Positions 34,670 to 44,964 of a DNA stretch of 64,000 bases are shown one piece after another. The translations under genes and the position numbers were made by a program. The notes below the pieces were generated by a model. That model saw only the letters and a program-made list of their open reading frames with translations. It did no database searches and was not told the DNA's origin. The number at the start of each line of letters is the position of its first letter. The stretch's first letter is position 1. The stretch is from Ashinkailepas kermadecensis (Eukaryota; Arthropoda; Thecostraca; Neolepadidae): the NCBI GenBank assembly GCA_034440615.1, contig JAOTOM010003814.1, forward strand, positions 62,001 to 126,000, in the 5' to 3' direction.

Positions 34670-35371
34670 GTGGCACTCTGTTGTTGCTTTGACAACGACA
34701 TGAAGCATGAGCTCAGTGAATCACTGCAGGTGTGGACGCAGGGCATCGATCAGAGCAGAACCAGTGTGGTTGCGGAAAGGAATTCACCGCAATGTCCCGC
34801 GAAGCCACCTGTACCTTCTCCTCCCCGAGCATACTCGTCAAGAAACGGGCACGCAGTGAGCACCACGAGACAGAGACATGACGGCCACCAGGTCGAGCAA
34901 ACAAGGACGCGAATAAATGATTGCGCAATTACAGATGGATGTGCTAACCAAGCGGTCACGTATCGCCCACTACTGATAATGAAGTGGCTGACGCTCAAAT
35001 GTTATCCACGGGCTCAGAAACGAGAAGACCAATGGAAGGCAGCATTTAGTTGGATTTATGCAAATGTAAATACACTGCAAGCACCACTGCTTTCATCGGC
35101 AGGAATTACGGGCTATTTTCCCCGATATGTTCGATTAATAATTCATCAACCGGTTCTTCGACAACTCTGGTTTTCGACAGTTTGCGGAAAATGTGCCATC
35201 CGGAAGGCTGATGTTTGGCCATGTTCAGCCGTTGGACAATATCATTCCAGTGCGCACGACGACCAAGAAGGAAAATTGGTAACAGCCGAGTGGACACAGA
35301 ATGGTGCACTTGCGAAGTGCAACGCACAATATTTGATGGAATTTCGTGTTTTAGAGCAATGCTGTAAATGA
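34670..35371 (+). CDS. Unrecognised 233-codon open frame
   Basis: This is the longest open frame in the window that is not explained by a repeat array or GC-rich composition. Conceptual translation starts MALCCCFDNDMKHEL and ends VLEQCCK. It has a central basic/aromatic part (KWLTLKCYPRAQKREDQWK) and no signal peptide, membrane segment or motif I recognise. Overlapping minus-strand frames of 70-98 codons also exist, so the coding strand is uncertain. It could be an old transposon gene or chance. Confidence 0.25.
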   Translation: MALCCCFDNDMKHELSESLQVWTQGIDQSRTSVVAERNSPQCPAKPPVPSPPRAYSSRNGHAVSTTRQRHDGHQVEQTRTRINDCAITDGCANQAVTYRPLLIMKWLTLKCYPRAQKREDQWKAAFSWIYANVNTLQAPLLSSAGITGYFPRYVRLIIHQPVLRQLWFSTVCGKCAIRKADVWPCSAVGQYHSSAHDDQEGKLVTAEWTQNGALAKCNAQYLMEFRVLEQCCK

Positions 35372-35389
35372 AATGTTTTAATGCCATCA

Positions 35390-35401
35390 TGCGCATGCGC
35401 A
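35390..35401. promoter_or_regulatory. NRF1/palindromic site TGCGCATGCGCA
   Basis: A perfect 12-bp palindrome matching the animal NRF1 (erect-wing type) consensus YGCGCAYGCGCR, followed directly by a second partial copy ATGCGCATGCA. It lies 20 bp after the open frame at 34670-35371. Regulatory use is only an inference from the motif. Confidence 0.3.
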
Positions 35402-35404
35402 ATG

Positions 35405-35925
35405 CGCATGCAGTTCTCTTGAAACTGGACTACTGCCCTTCACCTAACTGAATCGGTCAGTTTAAGTGCCATATCCACTGTATATGTGGTGGACGACATT
35501 CCGCCTTCCCCCGAAGGCATTCCATGAAAACTCATCAAGGTGTAAATTATCCAAGCGCTCGAACAACAGTGTGGGTCTTTTGGGCTTCTGGATGTACTGT
35601 TGACATGTCGGCGAGTTACGAAGGCGAGAACAAGTCAACTACGGACGCCGTGATCATTTGGATGTATCGAGTCGGGAAATCCGCTTGCTAGTTTCGGGAA
35701 TCGTAAATGGAGGGCTACTATGCTTGGCCCCGTCTTCAGACATATTTGGGGAAAAACTCACCGCATGCGGATGGGCTTAACAGAGTATGACATGGCCCAT
35801 ATATTGCAAACGACGTTCAGTTGGCCCATCCCTCGCTATTTCAAGGCCATTTTGATTTCAGGTCATTTGGCTTGTATATTTACGAGGCTTTCGTTTCATC
35901 ATCCACTATGGGATCTGCCGCGCCA
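35405..35925. other. Intergenic, nothing recognised
   Basis: No gene or repeat recognised. Confidence 0.45.
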
Positions 35926-35929
35926 CAGG

Positions 35930-36425
35930 CAGCACTTTGTCAGACCTCGCCCGTGCACGGACCGTGGACGTCGCGACAGCCTGCCGACCCGGGGGCCGAC
36001 CCGGTGCCGGGCTACCGCGCCAACTGTGTCGCGCTCGATGTAAATTAGGGCCCAGCGCGAACCGCGTCGCGCTCGATGTGAATTAGGGTGCAGCGCGAAC
36101 CGGGTCGCGCTCGATGTGAATTAGGGCCCAGCGCAAACCGGGTCGCTCTTCGCCGCACAGCCGACGGCGGCCGTCCCCAGCTGCGGCGGCCGTCCCCAGC
36201 CGGTCGGACGTGCCGGCTGTCGCCACCGATGACTGGCCGCCGGCCGACAGCGTCACCAAACGCTGGCGACACTGCGAAGTCGGCTTCGCCGAAGACCGGC
36301 CGGCCGTGCCGGGTATGGTAACTCGACGGCCGGCGGCGACGCGCCGCTGGATGCTGGGCGAATTGGCCCGTCCCGCCAGATGGCTCACAGCGCGAGATGA
36401 CGTGACGGCCCCGTCTGTCTCGCCG
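35930..36425. other. CpG-rich block with 38-bp tandem repeat
   Basis: GC- and CpG-rich sequence like that at 9.4 kb, with shared words such as CCGCCGGCCGACAG. At 36025-36140 three copies of GTCGCGCTCGATGTGAATTA plus GGGCCCAGCGCGAACCGG (38 bp) stand in tandem. Both strands are open for over 100 codons because of composition. It may be a CpG island, but I could not choose a first exon. Confidence 0.5.
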
Positions 36426-36429
36426 ATGC

Positions 36430-38370
36430 GGCGGAATCTGTTTCGTGCACGTGCATTGCATGTACGCGTGCGTGTGTGTGCGTGCATTGCGTGTGTTAGA
36501 ATGGATAGCCGAAGAAACCTATCGGATCAACACTAAGTTTGTTAACCTCAGGATCAGTGATGGTGTCACACTTCAGGTCAGGTAAAAACAGTTCGAGTTT
36601 TTCTGGAACATGCGTATGATGAAAATGTCCTGGAAACGGCTGCCTCGCTTGCATATCAATAGCAAACGGGCGAGAACTGTGAGTCGCACATGGCGCATGC
36701 ATCTGATGAAATCGAGTCAAGATCGAATACTATCATGTGAGATCACTGCGCATTTCATAACTCTGCTGAACGCGATGCGAATTGTCAGTTGCATTGACCG
36801 ACAGGTGAGACGCGCTGTCATGTAGTCGCCCATGAAGGCAAAATGGCTCCAGTCTCCATTCTACCTGTGCCACGCTAAAATTGCCGCCGCACATGCAACA
36901 CCACATTAGTATGCTTGTCATTTGGTTCCAACTACGGTCCAAGACAATTCGATAACTTTTTTACTGCTGAATTCGAGCCCAGCGCCACTGTTTTCATAGC
37001 AAAGTAAAACAAGAAATGTTCAGCAAAAGTTTCGATTTCACCAGCATTTCTCTACCAGCGTCGTGTCGAGTTGTTCAGCACGGTGTTGAGTGTGTGGCGT
37101 GCCGGCCCTGGTGCCCAGTCGCGTGCCTCCCAGCGTCAAGTCAGAGCTGATGAGCGGACAAGGGGTGTGGACAGTCGCGAGGTCACATCACGGGGCTCAT
37201 CACATCTGAGGACTCGCCACACTTCTCGGCAGTACAGGCCAAAAGCGGCAGACCGGCTTTGGCCGTTAAAGGGCTAACTTGCCGTTTTTCGTGTGAAGAC
37301 CAGGTTGGACTCTCACTGAAATGGCTAGCCACACACCATATTTTCTGGGAACTTGGGCTCGGAATGGACGCCTTAGGTGTCGGAAGCGCCCCATTCGCAC
37401 CAGAATGCTATCCGACGCTTCCGAGCATGTATGACCGCGAGAAGGAGACACATGACTCATCGTCTGCACGACTGCAACCGAAACTTGGTCCAATGAATGC
37501 CTTGGGCACAGGAGTTCCAGACCCCAGGCACCTCCAGACAGATGTAGAACACGGCTAGGCTACATGGTCTGGAGTCGCGAGATCGCTTCTCGAGCACGTC
37601 GAGCGCGTTCAGCAACGTTGTTGGTATGGTTGGCGAGTAGCACGGATCGAGAGCTTGGATCGCTGGATTCTGACACTTCACACAATTCAGCCTACTTCGC
37701 CTCGTGCAAGGCGGATTCAGGCGGACATTTCATTCATGTACAAAGTTTTAACCGTCATGTCGTCTCTTCAAACCCTATGAACTGTTGTTTTTCTCTGCCT
37801 GCGCGCAACTAAACAGAACGAGACATAATGCATGCATGCGCATCATTTCGACGTGTCATTTGGCAGCCTCAACTGCTCGTGTTTTTATCCAGCCTCTGAG
37901 CAGGTCCAATGGATTCGTCTCGCTTGCTCAGGCTGGTGTGCTTTATGTACTTTGTGGTGGTGCGCTTTGTGTACATATTCAGGGGGCTGGTCCTGGCGTG
38001 TGGTGCTCGAATCCGAGCAGGAAACTTCCACGAGTGGTCTGGTGCACGGCTTCGCGTTTGTTCCGATTTAGCCAGTTTTCCCCATCGACGCTTCGGGCAG
38101 TGCTGATGTGCACGTGATGCGAGTGCAGGTGAGCGATTTACATTCGTCTGTAGTTGGGCATTTGCCTGTTGGCAATTGGTACAAATACAAACACAAGCAG
38201 TCTTGCACACATGCAAATACAGTCTTGTTGTTTGCGGATGTTGCCGGACATCAAGAGAAAGATGATGTTTCGATAAGTGATATCATGAACTGGATGAGCA
38301 ACATTATAAGGATCAGTTGAAATGTCAGCCTTTTGTTCATAATAATATAACGAGTAATATAACGAGTATA
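36430..38370. other. Intergenic, nothing recognised
   Basis: Ordinary-composition sequence with short open frames on both strands and no repeat or RNA gene that I can support. Confidence 0.45.
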
Positions 38371-38378
38371 ACAGGGTG

Positions 38379-38770
38379 AACCCAGCCACTGAGTTGGCCC
38401 TCCTGTCGTCTAGGGTCAGCCCGGCGACTGAGTTGGCTCTCCTGTCGTTCAGGGTGGGCCCAGCCACTGAGTTGGCTCTCCTGTCGTCTAGGGTCAGCCC
38501 GGCGACTGAGTTGGCTCTCCTATCGTTCAGGGTGGGCCCAGCCACTGAGTTGGCTCTCCTGTCGTTCAGGGTGAGCCCGGCGACTGAGTTGGCTCTCCTG
38601 TCGTTCAGGGTGGGCCCAGCCACTGAGTTGGCTCTCCTGTCGTCTAGGGTGAGCCCGGCGACTGAGTTGGCTCTCCTGTCGTTCAGGGTGGGCCCAGCCA
38701 CTGAGTTGGCTCTCCTGTCGTCTAGGGTGAGCCCAGCCAATGAGGTGGCTCTCCGGTCGTTCAGGGTAAA
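38379..38770 (+). repeat. 39-bp minisatellite with 78-bp higher-order unit, 10 copies
   Basis: Two 39-bp variants mostly alternate: CCAGCCACTGAGTTGGCTCT... and CCGGCGACTGAGTTGGCTCT..., each ending CGTCTAGGGT or CGTTCAGGGT. The unit is a multiple of three, so it reads as PATELALLSFRVG on plus and as ANSVAGLTLDDRR on minus. Regular alternation shows that amplification proceeded by dimers. Confidence 0.95.
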
Positions 38771-38937
38771 CCGGCCCAGAGTTGGGCCGCCCCGCCGCAA
38801 CTGCAAACGTCATGGAACATTGGCGGAGAAACCGTGGGGAGCGGGGGAGGGGCGAGGCGGAGCTGCCATTCCCACTTGACCGAGATGAAACATTGAGCCA
38901 AATGGCGTGGACGGGAAAAATGGCATTGGACACGGCT

Positions 38938-39046
38938 GTTGTCCCCTCCCCTGCTGGTCTCCTAACTCTGCTGAGTTCCCGGGTTGTCCCCTCCCCTGCT
39001 GGTCTGCTAACTCTGCTGTTGTCCCCTCCCCTGCTGGATAATAAGC
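38938..39046 (+). repeat. Tandem repeat, GTTGTCCCCTCCCCTGCTGG unit, 3 partial copies
   Basis: Three copies of TTGTCCCCTCCCCTGCTGG(T/A), two of them followed by CT(C/G)CTAACTCTGCTG. Spacing is about 51 and 33 bp, so the unit is irregular. Confidence 0.8.
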
Positions 39047-39049
39047 TTT

Positions 39050-39600
39050 TTGACTGAACATAAAACCTTAGAGTTCCTTTTGCCGCAAAAATTTGTGGCG
39101 AAGAATACAATTTGTGGAAAACTAATCATATAGCCATGAATACAATTCATTGGGCTATTTTTGGTCTTTAAAACATTGCCTAAATAGACAGACGTTTTCT
39201 TGAAAACACATCTAAAAAGAGTACCAAAGCAAAGCCGACCAACATTCGGAGATGAAGCTCGCGCATAATGTACAGAAAAGTGATGCAAAAAGCGGTTGAG
39301 GACTGGTGAGATATCTGCTCACTTCCTAACTATATCTTGTGTTGAGCCGAGATTCACTGGAAGGTCGGCAGACTCAAATCCAGGAACCCTAAGCTGTAGA
39401 TGTTAGGTCTGTAGGTAACCACACTTATTAAAGAGTGGTGGTATGGATGCCCGCTACTGGTCTTGTTCAAGTATCCACAAATATGAACTTAAAACACGCT
39501 GATTAGAGCCGGTCAGACGTCAATGGAGAAAAATATGCTGGCCTCCTCATCAGGGGTGCGTCTACAAATTTTGACTGGTGGCCGCGCTCATTGGCGAATT
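39050..39600. other. Intergenic, nothing recognised
   Basis: No gene or repeat recognised. Confidence 0.45.
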
Positions 39601-39605
39601 CGTGG

Positions 39606-39935
39606 CTACTATCCCAGGAAACCAGACTCCGCTCCCCCTCCCCAGCATGGCAAACTCTGGGCCACTATCCGAGGAAACCAGACTCCGCTCCCTTCCCCCA
39701 GTATGGAGAACTCGGGACCACTATCCGAGGAAACCAGACTCCGCTCCCCTCCCCCAGTATGGATAACTCGGGGCCACTATCCGAGGAAACCAGACTCTGC
39801 TCCCCCTCCCCAGCATGGCAAACTAGTGGCCCCCACTATCCGAGGAAACCAGACTCCGCTCCCCTCCCCTAGTATGGAGAACTCGTGGCAACTATCCGTG
39901 GAAACCAGACTCCGCTCTTCCTCCCAGTATGCTAA
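39606..39935 (+). repeat. 56-58-bp minisatellite, 6 copies
   Basis: Unit CCACTATCCGAGGAAACCAG, ACTCCGCTCCCCTCCCCCAG, TATGGAGAACTCGG. A stray diverged piece (TATCCGAGGCAACCAGACTC) occurs 350 bp downstream at 40292, beyond the open frame at 40020, suggesting that the array once extended or seeded there. Confidence 0.95.
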
Positions 39936-40019
39936 AGCAATCACTGACAAACAAGTCAAGGCAAGCACGACCAGGACAAGGGTAGGGGAATATGAGTGAG
40001 GTTGCGGCCCCCAGCTAAC

Positions 40020-40292
40020 ATGCTAAAGGAGGCTTTGCCCGGACCCCTGGAAGCGACCCAAGCCTCGCACACCACCGGCCATTCCATAGACGATGATAGT
40101 GAAAACGCCTGGCGACGGCACGCCTTCATGTTGGCATTGTCGGTGTTGTTGTCGGTGGTGTCGGTGGTGTCGGTGGTGTACGTCACCGGCCTGGCCTACG
40201 AGTACATCCGGGAACAGCAAAGCCATGGTCAGAAACAGCAGGACCATTTACAAATCACTTTTATGTGCGATGATTTTCACCTGCGGAGCTAA
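40020..40292 (+). CDS. Unrecognised open frame with one membrane segment
   Basis: From ATG 40020 (good context AACATG) the frame gives about 90 residues. First comes a polar, acidic N-terminus (MLKEALPGPLEATQASHTTG, then SIDDDSENAWRRH), then one strongly hydrophobic stretch (AFMLALSVLLSVVSVVSVVY plus VTGLA), then a polar EYIREQQSHGQKQQ. RRH before the hydrophobic stretch and a polar tail after it suit a type II or tail-anchored membrane protein, or the first exon of one. Part of the hydrophobic stretch comes from a GTGTCGGTG triplet repeat, so chance is possible. No family recognised. A splice donor could lie near 40230. Confidence 0.3.
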   Translation: MLKEALPGPLEATQASHTTGHSIDDDSENAWRRHAFMLALSVLLSVVSVVSVVYVTGLAYEYIREQQSHGQKQQDHLQITFMCDDFHLRS

Positions 40293-40324
40293 TATCCGAG
40301 GCAACCAGACTCCGGCCCACAAGT

Positions 40325-41420
40325 AATGTTAAATCAATAGGAAAAGGTCATTGACCTGGGAGGGGCACGGTCCACGACCAGCATGCTATAATGGACCCTG
40401 ATTAACAGAGCCATCGACGTTTGCTCAATAAGTAATGCTCTACGATCTGCACGCTTTTCATGGCGAAGCAACGTAAACCGTTGCTGCTATCAACGGTCAC
40501 ACTTCGACAAATACGTGCCAGTCAAAGTCGCAGACAACACTTCACCACCAATCTCCCCTCCGCCTTGCATCTTGATAGTCATGCTGATTTGGGCCGTGGA
40601 CATATAATTTATATTGCAAAGTTCATATTCAGATAGTCATTGCAGAGAGACATTGGTTGAAACTGTCCTGGATGTCAGACATTCCCATTCCTCGAGAATG
40701 GGTGAACTAAAATCAACCTGTAACATCGGGAGTGTCAGGTGCCTAACTAAAAACCCAAGACTCACCTACACGATGGCCTCCGCCCCCTACCGGACATTTC
40801 CTGCGGCGCGTCGTTTGGTGCTTTGCCGCATGGCAAGCAGAACGTCCCACTCGTTGTCGCGTATTGGGCCGCGTCTGTCGTGCAGCGGTTCGAAGTTGCC
40901 GGGTCGACCATGACCAGTGGTCGACGCGAACAGTGATGGAATGTTGCCAAGGCAACAAGCCGATCAAAGTCATTATGCTGCACGATAGCTTCAAAAGTTC
41001 GTCCGACCATTTGCTCAATCTAATTCCACGATATTACCAACAACTTGTGCAACAAACAAAATGAAATTATAGGGCCGATCGAGTTTGAACAAGCAAGGTG
41101 TAGTGCCGACAGCCAAATACATTTGTTGAGGCAGTTGCATTTCACCTGGCCGAAATGGGACATCTCTACTTTTGTTATGGCAACAATTATAACTATGTAA
41201 TGATTCGGAAAAGAGCCAATCACAAACTAGCCAGCTACAACAAGAGTATCAAATAATGCGGTGTGAGCTAAACATTCGCACTGAATTGAGAAGGATGGTA
41301 CCTCGTGAAGTGCGATCGCTTTATGCGCGTGCAATACAATCGTGACTTTTTACCTGTCGGATTTCCTCGGCCACCTTCTCGCGCAGTCCACCAGCTATAG
41401 CCAGAGTGTGCGCCTTGACC
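40325..41420. other. Intergenic, nothing recognised
   Basis: No gene or repeat recognised. Confidence 0.45.
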
Positions 41421-41422
41421 GT

Positions 41423-41680
41423 GTTCCTCGAGGGGACGAGGCCTTCCTCCTCGAGGGGACGAGGCCTTCCTCCTCGAGGGGACGAGGCCTTCCTCTTCGA
41501 GGGGACGAGGCCTTCCTCCTCGAGGGGACGAGGCCTTCCTCCTCGAGGGACGAGGCCTTCCTCCTCGAGGGGACGAGGCCTTCCTCCTCGAGGGGACGAG
41601 GCCTTCCTCCTCGAGGGACGAGGCCTTCCTCTTCGAGGGGACGAGGCCTTCCTACTCGAGGGGACAAGGTCTTCCTCATC
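41423..41680 (+). repeat. 23-bp minisatellite, about 11 copies
   Basis: Unit CCTCGAGGGGACGAGGCCTT plus CCT. Two copies lack one G. It contains the palindromes CTCGAG and AGGCCT. The 23-bp length rotates the frame, leaving RPSSSRGRGLP and PRPLEEEGLVP frames open on both strands by coincidence. Confidence 0.96.
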
Positions 41681-41689
41681 GAAGTCCAT

Positions 41690-42995
41690 GCCACCGAACT
41701 GTTCACAAAAACTTGCGCTTGCAAAGCGAACCCCTTACCCGAGAAATAGAACAGAAAAAACGTTTAAATTGCGCGTGTATGAAATTCTCATTTCTAACTG
41801 AATCAATCTTATACATTGCAGTGCGAGGTGGGGGCAGGGCATTTTGAGCCTGCTTGATATTGTTTTTGAGGTTACATCTGAACCGTTCATACTCTCCCTT
41901 TGACATTTCGCTCCATTCCTCTTCATGATTTGTGCATATTTTATTAAAATATGCGCTTTAGGCTCTTTAGACAGCTAAGCGGGATGGATCAAAATCATGT
42001 CTCTATACTGTTTCCAGGTGTACATTAAAACATTGTTTTATAAACAAACCTTGCACGACAGAGTCAAAAGTGAAAGTATGGATCAGAAGTAGTATAGGTC
42101 AGTCAAAAGCAGGGTGTGTAGATATGTGACGAAAATAAATGCAAAGGTCGCCCCAAATGTCGTATAGGCCAGCCAAGCGAAGGTTTCAACTTAAATGAAA
42201 TTTGGGTATCACTGTGCTGCTATTGAGCATTGCTGAAGACGCCGAATGCATGTCCTGCCCAATTACGTGTCCTGATCCAACCAGGGACACGTGCCAATTA
42301 CGTCTCCTAATAGTGTGCCGAGTTTCAAGTCGGCATCAGGTCAGGTCACTGAGATATGACATGAAACGTCCCCAAAGTGTATGCATTACAGGCTCTCCAG
42401 AGGATAAAATACGAATGATTACGATGTAAAATTGCTAAACCGCGGTAGACTTGCAAACCTTTCATCATCACTTTTCAAGTAATTGTGATGTCGATCGGGC
42501 CAATGGCCATTTTGTAACACGAGACAGCCTACACACAAGACAAGACTCGGTGAGGTAGCAAGAAGCTACCTCACCGGATGCTCATCTTCCCCGCATGCCA
42601 TAGGTCGTCGCCGGCGCGGTGACTCGGGGAAGTTTCGCCCTGGCGGCCCTCTTCTGTCCAGAAGCGACATGATTGGTCCAGGGCTGTCCAGGGCGGTTTT
42701 GATTGGCTCTCCTCGTGCGCGTTTGTGTGACGAACGAGGTTCGTTGTGCGATACCTGTGACGCTCTTGGGCATGCTTCCGCGGGGAATCGGCCCGCCGGC
42801 ACCTCACTCGACCGTTCGTGCACCTGGACAATGGCTACGGCTTCCAGGCAGCAGAGCACTTACCGCTTGGTGTCAGGAATACCACTCGCTCGCTCTGTAG
42901 TGCTATAAGCCTGCCGATCTCTGGCAATTCTTGCTTTTGCCGTTTATCCGGTGGCTACATGGTGTCCCTGCTAAGCTCATTTAAATTAAGCGCAC
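41690..42995. other. Intergenic, one hairpin
   Basis: No gene recognised. A perfect hairpin is at 42548-42576, followed by a moderately GC-rich stretch to about 42860 with open frames on both strands. Confidence 0.45.
42548..42576. repeat. Perfect hairpin, 12-bp arms, 5-nt loop
   Basis: CGGTGAGGTAGC at 42548-42559 pairs exactly with GCTACCTCACCG at 42565-42576 around AAGAA. Confidence 0.85.
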
Positions 42996-43000
42996 ACACA

Positions 43001-44290
43001 CTAGGTTGTCCAATAAGTCCGTATAAATTAATAGAATTCATGGAGCGATTTTGAAAACATAAGATGTGTAATGAAGGGCAACATAAAGAGAGAGGCATTT
43101 GCGAAGGTACGCGAATGTGCGATAAATTTACTAAGCATACTAAACAAATTTACTAAGCATTTCCTGCTAAGATAACTTTTATCATGCCGTGCGCAGTGTG
43201 TTACCAAGGTCGAGCTTCGTTCGGTGATACAATAGTTGTCTTCAGGGGGCATGAGCGCAACTGTTATGCATGGAGATGTCACACGAACAGTAGGCTAGGC
43301 CAGTCCAGAGTAGTCTATCGTTGCGAAGTGGTATAGCGAGTTTCGATGTGGCCACACGAGCTTGCGTGATGTTGCACGTGCTGGAAGGCCTCCGTGAAGT
43401 AACAACTGATGAAAACATTAACCGTGCCCACGATATGGCCCTTCAAGATAGACTAATGGACGTCAAAAGTGCCAGCTACGCTCTCAGGTTGTCTGCGGGA
43501 GCAGGACATCCAATGAAGAACTGAAGATAAAAAACTCAAAGCGCGATTGATACCCAAAATGCTAACAGAAGAACAAAAATGTAACGGGGTGGCCCGATCA
43601 CGTGCACTTTTCAACCGGTGTGAAGCAGATCTTGACAATTTTATTGAAATGCTTGTAGCTCAGGATGAAATTTGGCCCCATTATTATACTCCAGAGTCGA
43701 AGCAATCCAGTCAATAGTGGCGACACCAGGACTCACGCCCTCCTGGCACGTTTCAGACCATGGCATCGGCAGGGAACATCATGGCCTCCATGTTTTGGGA
43801 CAGCGAGGGCATCATCATGTTTGAATACCTACCCCGTGGTAAGGCAATACACAGAGGTACCCACGCTGCCCTCCTCTACAAGCTGCATGTAGAACTGAAG
43901 ACGAAGATGAGAATAAAGCTTCAGGAACGCGATCGCCCTTTTTCGGTAGGATAATGCACTTGTGTACAGGCTCTGAGTTTCGGATGATGCTGCAAAGCAG
44001 AACAAGGTTGAAATATTTCCTCACTCACCCTATTTGCCTGCTTTAGCACCGTTTGAGTACTACTTGTTCATAAATTTAAATAATTCCCTGGGTGGAACAC
44101 ATTTCCAGAGACGAGGAGAGGTATTTTACGGGTTCGTGAGTGGATCTGCAAGCAGGAGGATCGTTGGTTTAAAAAGGGACTGCACCGGCTGCCACGTTGA
44201 TGAAAAATAGTGCATGGGGCTAAGGGGGACTATTTTGAACAATACACATGGGCTGCTCAGGCTAGAACTACTACTGTCTATGTGTTTATG
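43001..44290 (+). pseudogene. mariner transposase pseudogene with 5' TIR
   Basis: CTAGGTTGTCCAATAAGTCC at 43001 looks like a mariner 5' terminal inverted repeat. Downstream the pieces of a mariner transposase follow in order across several frames: KWYSEFRCGHTSLRDVARAG then GRP at about 43327, EVTTDENINRAHDMALQDR, IPKMLTEEQKCN and NRCEADLDNFIEMLVAQDEIW (first catalytic Asp, as in TGDE-W) near 43550-43675, then SAGNIMASMFWDSEGIIMFEYL (second Asp region) at 43766. A broken DNA-A-V stretch near 43950 holds the third Asp region, then PALAPFEYYLF, then EWICKQEDRWFKKGL at about 44150 and GDYFEQYTW. Full-length transposase is about 345 residues, and the order and spacing fit. Many stops and frameshifts make it inactive. 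The 3' TIR is not visible and is replaced by a TTTAG repeat. Confidence 0.88.
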
Positions 44291-44291
44291 C

Positions 44292-44331
44292 GGATTTAGT
44301 TTAGTTTAATTTAGTTTAGTTTAGTTTAGTG
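44292..44331 (+). repeat. (TTTAG)n microsatellite
   Basis: About seven GTTTA/TTTAG units directly after the mariner coding remnant, where the 3' end of the element would be expected. Confidence 0.85.
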
Positions 44332-44360
44332 TAGGATTTTTGAACCAAATTACGAGTTTA

Positions 44361-44389
44361 CGCCTTGTGCTCTTTCAGAGCACAAGGCG
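44361..44389. repeat. Perfect hairpin, 13-bp arms, 3-nt loop
   Basis: CGCCTTGTGCTCT (44361-44373) pairs exactly with AGAGCACAAGGCG (44377-44389) around TTC. The right arm belongs to the MITE-like sequence that follows (compare CACAAGGCACCC at 50150), so the left arm is an inverted copy of element-internal sequence. Confidence 0.85.
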
Positions 44390-44520
44390 CCCTTTGAGAC
44401 GAAAATGCGCCCGAGGGTGCTCGAGCGCACCCCTGTCCCCACTCCACGATTTTTGTTCAGCCGAAACGCCCCTCCAAGGTAATGTGTCCCTACCCATACA
44501 AGTTCCTGAATCCGCCCCTG
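44376..44520 (+). mobile_element. hAT-like MITE relic, 5' end missing
   Basis: CACAAGGCGCCCTTTGAG..., CGCACCCCTGTCCCCACTCC, TTTTTGTTCAGCCGAAACGC, CTCCAAGGTAATGTGTCCC and TGAATCCGCCCCTG match the 3' two-thirds of the element at 49998-50267. Homology continues for about 80 bp beyond the terminus: 44525-44605 matches 50274-50358 (GGTC..CCTGGTTC..AGAACATCTGACCACAA). The two copies therefore share a larger ancestral segment, not just the small element. Confidence 0.7.
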
Positions 44521-44611
44521 GCTTTGGCGATTGCAAGCGATATATTTTCGGTCGGTCCTGGTTCACAGAACATCTGACCACAAATTCTGCCACGATTTGT
44601 AATTAGCGGCT

Positions 44612-44830
44612 GGAACTGAGAGGAGGTATTTTATTGGGTTCTTGATTGGATCTGCCAGCAGGAGGATCGTTGGCTCAAAAAGGGATCGCATTGGCTGCCA
44701 CGCTCATGGGAAAAGTGCATTGTGGCTAAGTCGGACTATTTGGAAAAATACACATGGGTTCATCAGGCTAGAGCTACTGCGTCTATGCGCTTATGCGCAC
44801 TTTTTGAACTACCCTCGTACTCCCGATCAA
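44612..44830 (+). pseudogene. Second mariner transposase fragment (C-terminus)
   Basis: One frame with no stop reads EEVFYWVLDWICQQEDRWLK, then KGSHWLPRSWEKC, AKSDYLEKYTWVHQA and LCALFELPSY, the C-terminal end of mariner transposases. It parallels, with better preservation, the segment at 44105-44270 of the first copy. Only the C-terminal 70 residues remain. Separate insertion or local duplication are both possible. Confidence 0.8.
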
Positions 44831-44964
44831 CAATAACGACAACACTAATGCAACCAAAGGCGCAATGCGCAAGCAATGCGCTACCCTCACATGGTTCAGC
44901 CATGAGGCTTTGTTTACCAACAGTCAAACGTGCTCAGATTCCACGCTGTCACGGCATGACGACC

